Program-made: the position numbers and the translations under genes
Shown: in pieces, positions 60,563 through 64,000 of the stretch
Layout: every line of letters begins with the position of its first letter
Position numbering within the stretch: position 1 is the stretch's first letter
Origin: Burkholderiales bacterium UBA2463
Lineage (GTDB): Bacteria > Pseudomonadota > Gammaproteobacteria > Burkholderiales > Burkholderiaceae_A
Reading direction: 5' to 3'
NCBI GenBank assembly: GCA_002342295.1
Contig: DDPR01000014.1
Location: 84,459-148,458 of the forward strand
Length of the DNA: 64,000 nt
Notes under the pieces: generated by a model
Seen by the model: the letters and a program-made list of their open reading frames with translations, nothing else
What the model was told of the DNA's origin: nothing
Database searches by the model: none

Positions 60563-60572
60563 CAGCTCGATC

Positions 60573-61331
60573 ATGAAGATCGGACGCCCCTCGCTCCTTC
60601 TACGACTTCTTTTTGCTCTCTTGCTTCCGACCTGCGCGGCAGCCTCAGACCTCACAGTGGCTGTGGCAGCCAACTTCGCAGCGCCTATGAAAGTCATTGC
60701 CCAGGACTTCGAGCGCGAGACGGGCCACAAAGTATCTCTGTCGTTTGGCGCAACCGGTCAGTTCTATGCGCAAATTAAGAACGGTGCGCCCTTTGCCGCG
60801 TTTCTCGCCGCAGATGACGAGACGCCCCTTAAGCTCGAAAAAGAGGGCTTCGGCGTCGCTGGGTCACGGTTCACTTATGCCACGGGCCGTCTCGTGCTTT
60901 GGAGCAAGGCGCCGCAGCTCGTCGATGCGAAGGCAGACGTTCTAAGGTCAGGGTCGTTCGACAGGCTGGCCATCGCCAACCCCAAAATCGCGCCCTACGG
61001 AGCGGCGGCCATGCAAGCCCTGGAGAGGATGGGGCTGGCCCAGGCCCTGGGGCCAAAGCTTGTTCAGGGCGAGAACATTGCTCAGGCCTATCAGTTTGTC
61101 GCCTCCGGCAATGCAACGCTTGGGTTTGTCGCCCTCTCTCAGGTCTCTCTCGATGGAAAGATTCGGGAGGGGTCAGCCTGGATCGTGCCCGCATCCCTGC
61201 ACGACCCGATCCGACAAGATGCCATCCTGCTTCAAGCGGGACGAGACCTCGCCAGCGCGCAGAGTCTGCTTCGCTATCTTCAGTCGGACAAGGCCAGAGC
61301 GGTCATTCGCGCCTTCGGTTACGAGCGCTGA
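60573..61331 (+). CDS. modA: Molybdate-binding periplasmic protein
   Basis: This 252-residue protein has a signal peptide (1-26) followed by DLTVAVAANFAAPM and the GATGQFYAQIKNGAPF loop, which hold the oxyanion-binding Ser/Ala backbone of ModA proteins, and a GFVALSQV segment in the second lobe. It is first of the modABC operon and supplies molybdate for the cofactor made with MoaA. The start at ATG 60573 precedes the signal peptide; the longer frame is a shadow of the upstream gene. Confidence 0.93.
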   Translation: MKIGRPSLLLRLLFALLLPTCAAASDLTVAVAANFAAPMKVIAQDFERETGHKVSLSFGATGQFYAQIKNGAPFAAFLAADDETPLKLEKEGFGVAGSRFTYATGRLVLWSKAPQLVDAKADVLRSGSFDRLAIANPKIAPYGAAAMQALERMGLAQALGPKLVQGENIAQAYQFVASGNATLGFVALSQVSLDGKIREGSAWIVPASLHDPIRQDAILLQAGRDLASAQSLLRYLQSDKARAVIRAFGYER

Positions 61332-61338
61332 TTCAACC

Positions 61339-62028
61339 GTGTCGGGGCCCATCGATCAAGGCGCATGGCAGGCCATTGGACTCACGCTGCAGCTTGCAGC
61401 CCTCACCACCATCATCCTGCTTCTTCTTGCAACGCCAGTTGCCTGGTGGCTCTCCCAGACTCACTCAAGATGGCGGGGGGTCGTCTCGGCATTGGTGGCC
61501 ATGCCCCTGGTGCTTCCACCCACCGTGCTGGGCTTTTACCTCCTTGTGCTGCTGGGTCCCCAAGGCTGGGTGGGGCAGCTCACGCAGGCCTTAGGCCTTG
61601 GAGTGCTCTCTTTCTCTTTTAGCGGCCTGGTGTTTGGGTCGGTGGTCTTCTCCCTGCCCTTTGCGGTTCAGCCCATTCAGTACGCATTTGAGGCTATCGG
61701 AAGAAGGCCGATGGAGGTCGCTGCCACGCTGCGCGCACGGCCCATCGATGCCTTCTTCTCGGTGGCGCTGCCTCTTGCGAAGCCCGGGCTTCTCACGGCC
61801 ACCGTCCTCACCTTCTCGCACACCGTCGGCGAATTTGGCGTGGCCCTCATGGTCGGCGGAAACATCCCAGGACAGACACGCGTGGTGTCGACCCAAATTT
61901 ATGGTCATGTAGAGGCCATGGAATACACACAGGCCCACTGGCTCGCTGCCGGGATGGTCATGTTTTCATTTTTGGTTCTGCTCTCACTCACCCGGCTCAA
62001 GACGCGAGTGGACCGAGTCATGCCATGA
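61339..62028 (+). CDS. modB: Molybdate ABC transporter permease
   Basis: This 229-residue membrane protein has five or six helices and the PLVLPPTVLGFYLL segment characteristic of ModB. The coupling loop is EVAATLRARPIDAFFSVALPLAKPGL. The GTG start at 61339 comes 7 nt after the modA stop. It overlaps modC by 4 bp. Confidence 0.93.
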   Translation: MSGPIDQGAWQAIGLTLQLAALTTIILLLLATPVAWWLSQTHSRWRGVVSALVAMPLVLPPTVLGFYLLVLLGPQGWVGQLTQALGLGVLSFSFSGLVFGSVVFSLPFAVQPIQYAFEAIGRRPMEVAATLRARPIDAFFSVALPLAKPGLLTATVLTFSHTVGEFGVALMVGGNIPGQTRVVSTQIYGHVEAMEYTQAHWLAAGMVMFSFLVLLSLTRLKTRVDRVMP

Positions 62029-62711
62029 CGCACGGCCAGACTTTGAGCGTCACGCTCTCACTTGCGCGCCCCGACTTTTCACTGGAGGTCGAACTCGAGT
62101 TGCCCGCACGGGGTATTACGGTGTTGTTTGGCCCATCGGGTGCTGGCAAGACCACCATTCTTCGTTGCATCGCAGGGCTTGAGCGCGCACGAGGTCATGT
62201 TGTGATTGGCGATCGCTGTTGGCAAGACAGCGCAAAGGGCATCTTCGTCCCTACATGGAGGCGAGCATTGGGCTATGTCTTTCAAGAGGCAAGCCTCTTT
62301 GACCATATGAGCGTGGCCGCGAACTTGAGCTACGGCGTTGAGCGCGTCTGCGTGCCCCAGGCGCAGGATGCCCTCTCTCAGGCCGTGAGCCTGTTGGGCA
62401 TCTCACACCTTCAGGGTCGATCGACAGCAAGCCTCTCCGGCGGGGAGCGCCAGCGGGTCGCCATTGCTCGCGCGCTGGCAACACAGCCAGAGATACTGCT
62501 GCTGGATGAGCCCCTGGCCTCTCTGGATTACGCGCGAAAACAAGAGGTGCTGCCCTGGCTTGAGCGCATGCACCAGGAGCTCTCCACGCCCATTGTGTAT
62601 GTCACGCATTCCGTCGAGGAGGCAAAAGGCCTTGCAGATCTGGTGGTCGTACTCGAGAACGGGCGGGTAACATCTCGAGGGGGCCTAGAGGTCCTGCCCA
62701 ACGCCGGGTAG
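62025..62711 (+). CDS. modC: Molybdate ABC transporter ATP-binding protein, short form
   Basis: This 228-residue ATPase has Walker A GPSGAGKTT (36-44), signature LSGGERQRVAIARAL, Walker B ILLLDEPLASLD and the switch His in YVTHSVEEA. E. coli ModC has about 350 residues with a C-terminal molybdate-binding Mop/TOBE domain; that domain is missing here, so feedback inhibition by bound oxyanion at the ATPase is not expected. The stop is a true TAG followed by the next gene, not a frameshift. Confidence 0.92.
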   Translation: MTHGQTLSVTLSLARPDFSLEVELELPARGITVLFGPSGAGKTTILRCIAGLERARGHVVIGDRCWQDSAKGIFVPTWRRALGYVFQEASLFDHMSVAANLSYGVERVCVPQAQDALSQAVSLLGISHLQGRSTASLSGGERQRVAIARALATQPEILLLDEPLASLDYARKQEVLPWLERMHQELSTPIVYVTHSVEEAKGLADLVVVLENGRVTSRGGLEVLPNAG

Positions 62712-62747
62712 CCTCGGCGAGCCTGAATCAGCCCCCAAGGAGTGCCG

Positions 62748-64000
62748 ATGGATCAAACCCTGTTCCCATGGATTGCCATGGCCCTTTTTGGGCTCGCGGT
62801 CTTGCACACCTTTAGCACGAAGTTTTTTGAGCACCTTGCCCACACGCACCCACGCCACGCAGGGTTCTGGCATCTGCTTGGCGAAGTTGAAGTGGTGTTC
62901 GGATTTTGGGCCATTGTGCTGGCCGCAACCATGTTCTTCATGCTGGGCAAGACCGCGATGCTGCAGTACCTGGAGTCTCGCGATTTCACCGAGCCGCTCT
63001 TTGTCTTTGCCATCATGGTGGTGGCGGGCACTCGCCCCATTTTGCAGGCCGTTGGCCTTGTGGTCCAGAGACTCTCACACTGGATCCCGACGCCCGCAGC
63101 AGGCGTACAGTACTTTTTGCTTCTTACCGTGGTGCCGCTTTCTGGCTCGCTCATCACCGAGCCAGCCGCCATGACTCTGGCTGCAATCATGCTGCGCGAC
63201 TCATTGTTTTCCGCTGCCGTGAGCGAGCGACTCAAGTACGCAACGCTTGGCACGCTCTTTGTCAACATATCGATCGGGGGAACGCTCACCCCATTTGCTG
63301 CCCCCCCGGTGCTCATGGTGGCCGCCACATGGCAGTGGGACCTTGCCTACATGCTCAACACCTTCGGCTGGAGGGCGGCGCTCGCAGTCTTCGTGAATGC
63401 CGCGGCCATCACCTTTCTCATGCGCAGAGAGCTCATGAGCCTGCCCAAACCCAAGACGGCTCGCCTGTCAGTCCCTCCCGTCATCGTTCTCGTGCATTTC
63501 GTTTTCCTGGTGGCCGTCATTCTCTTCTCACATCACCCCGTTGTGTTCATGGGTCTCTTTCTCATGTTTCTTGGCGTCACGAGCGCCTATGAGCGCTTCC
63601 AAGACCGTCTCATCCTCAGAGAGGCCCTGCTCGTAGCCTTCTTCCTGGCGGGCCTTGTCGTGCTGGGCGGGCAACAGCGCTGGTGGCTTCAACCGACCCT
63701 TATGTCAATGAGCAGCGATGAAATCTTTTTCGGTGTCACTCTGCTCTCGGCCGTCACCGACAATGCCGCCCTCACCTACCTAGCGTCCCTCGTGGAGGGT
63801 CTCACCGATGAGTTTAAGTTTGCGCTGGTCGCTGGGGCTGTCACGGGCGGCGGGCTCACCATCATTGCCAACGCACCAAACCCCGCAGGAATCGCCATCC
63901 TTCGGGGCACGTTTAAAGAGGGGGCCGTGCACCCCCTCGGACTCCTGCTCGGCGCACTGCCACCCACCCTTGTTGCTGCAATCGCCTTTCGGTTTTTATA
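62748..64000 (+). CDS. Putative Na+/H+ antiporter family membrane protein (3' end at window edge)
   Basis: The frame is open from ATG 62748 (AAGGAG 6 nt upstream) to the end of the window, 417 codons. It is highly hydrophobic with about 11-12 helices. The segments SGSLITEPAAMTLAAIMLRD and TDNAALTYLA, followed by GGGLTIIANAPNPAG, resemble the putative Na+/H+ antiporter family within the ion-transporter superfamily. The last bases (TA after Leu) may be the start of a stop codon, so little is likely missing. Ion specificity is not shown. Confidence 0.8.
   Translation, partial: MDQTLFPWIAMALFGLAVLHTFSTKFFEHLAHTHPRHAGFWHLLGEVEVVFGFWAIVLAATMFFMLGKTAMLQYLESRDFTEPLFVFAIMVVAGTRPILQAVGLVVQRLSHWIPTPAAGVQYFLLLTVVPLSGSLITEPAAMTLAAIMLRDSLFSAAVSERLKYATLGTLFVNISIGGTLTPFAAPPVLMVAATWQWDLAYMLNTFGWRAALAVFVNAAAITFLMRRELMSLPKPKTARLSVPPVIVLVHFVFLVAVILFSHHPVVFMGLFLMFLGVTSAYERFQDRLILREALLVAFFLAGLVVLGGQQRWWLQPTLMSMSSDEIFFGVTLLSAVTDNAALTYLASLVEGLTDEFKFALVAGAVTGGGLTIIANAPNPAGIAILRGTFKEGAVHPLGLLLGALPPTLVAAIAFRFL

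Overview
The window looks like a chromosome segment of a beta-proteobacterium, most likely order Burkholderiales; I do not name a genus. The evidence is gene order and codon use (GC-rich, many overlapping start/stop pairs). The runs lepA-lepB-rnc-era-recO-pdxJ-acpS-nagZ, yceD-rpmF-plsX-fabH-fabD-fabG-acpP-fabF and rluC / rne-moaA are typical of that group. No prophage, insertion sequence, integron or CRISPR array is visible.

Layout. 1-4.2 kb (+): end of an MFS transporter, a tiny membrane protein, and an overlapping metallophosphoesterase / non-RD protein kinase-USP / fluoride channel set. 4.2-8.3 kb (-): a tRNA-Leu, a TonB-dependent receptor behind a TPP riboswitch, and an overlapping FrnE-like / PnuC-PnuT-like / P-loop kinase operon, together a probable thiamine-acquisition locus. 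8.4-11.4 kb: a small HNH protein, malate synthase G and a truncated haemoglobin. 11.4-15.5 kb (-): a GltIJKL-type amino-acid ABC importer with an EamA permease. 15.5-20.7 kb: a signalling island (below). 20.7-33 kb (-): tRNA-Cys, tRNA-Gly, pgsA, uvrC, a family-5 uracil-DNA glycosylase and the nagZ-to-lepA block, ending with a MucD/DegQ protease. 33-39.1 kb (-): the fatty-acid/phospholipid operon. 39.2-46.6 kb: maf, sppA, rluC, rne, moaA and two cytochromes c. 46.7-53 kb (-): htpG, parC, parE. 53-60 kb (-): rraA, a response regulator, a GAF-hybrid histidine kinase, a MacAB-like exporter and a peroxiredoxin. 60-64 kb (+): a periplasmic protein, modABC and a truncated Na+/H+ antiporter-like gene.

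The most interesting part is 15.5-20.7 kb. Two divergent gene sets carry what looks like a complete cyclic-nucleotide circuit joined to a Sia-type partner-switching module. The rightward set has a SiaB-family kinase, a SiaC-family phosphoprotein, a class III nucleotidyl cyclase whose residues fit adenylate cyclase, and a CBS-PP2C (SpoIIE-type) phosphatase. The leftward set has two stand-alone cyclic-nucleotide-binding domain proteins and a protein with the active-site motifs of class I (eukaryote-like) phosphodiesterases. In the Pseudomonas SiaABCD system the same switch controls a GGDEF diguanylate cyclase. Here the output enzyme has been replaced by a class III cyclase, and the phosphatase has a CBS pair in place of a membrane sensor. 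My reading is that the kinase and phosphatase set the phosphorylation state of SiaC, SiaC controls cAMP synthesis, the phosphodiesterase removes cAMP, and the binding proteins read it.

Other points: the receptor at 4.3-6.4 kb would normally be called a siderophore receptor, but its riboswitch argues for thiamine. The rpoE-rseA-rseB genes usually found between fabF and mucD in related bacteria are absent. An intrinsic terminator for the cytochrome genes lies inside the coding end of moaA. All functional statements come from reading motifs and context; no database search was run.
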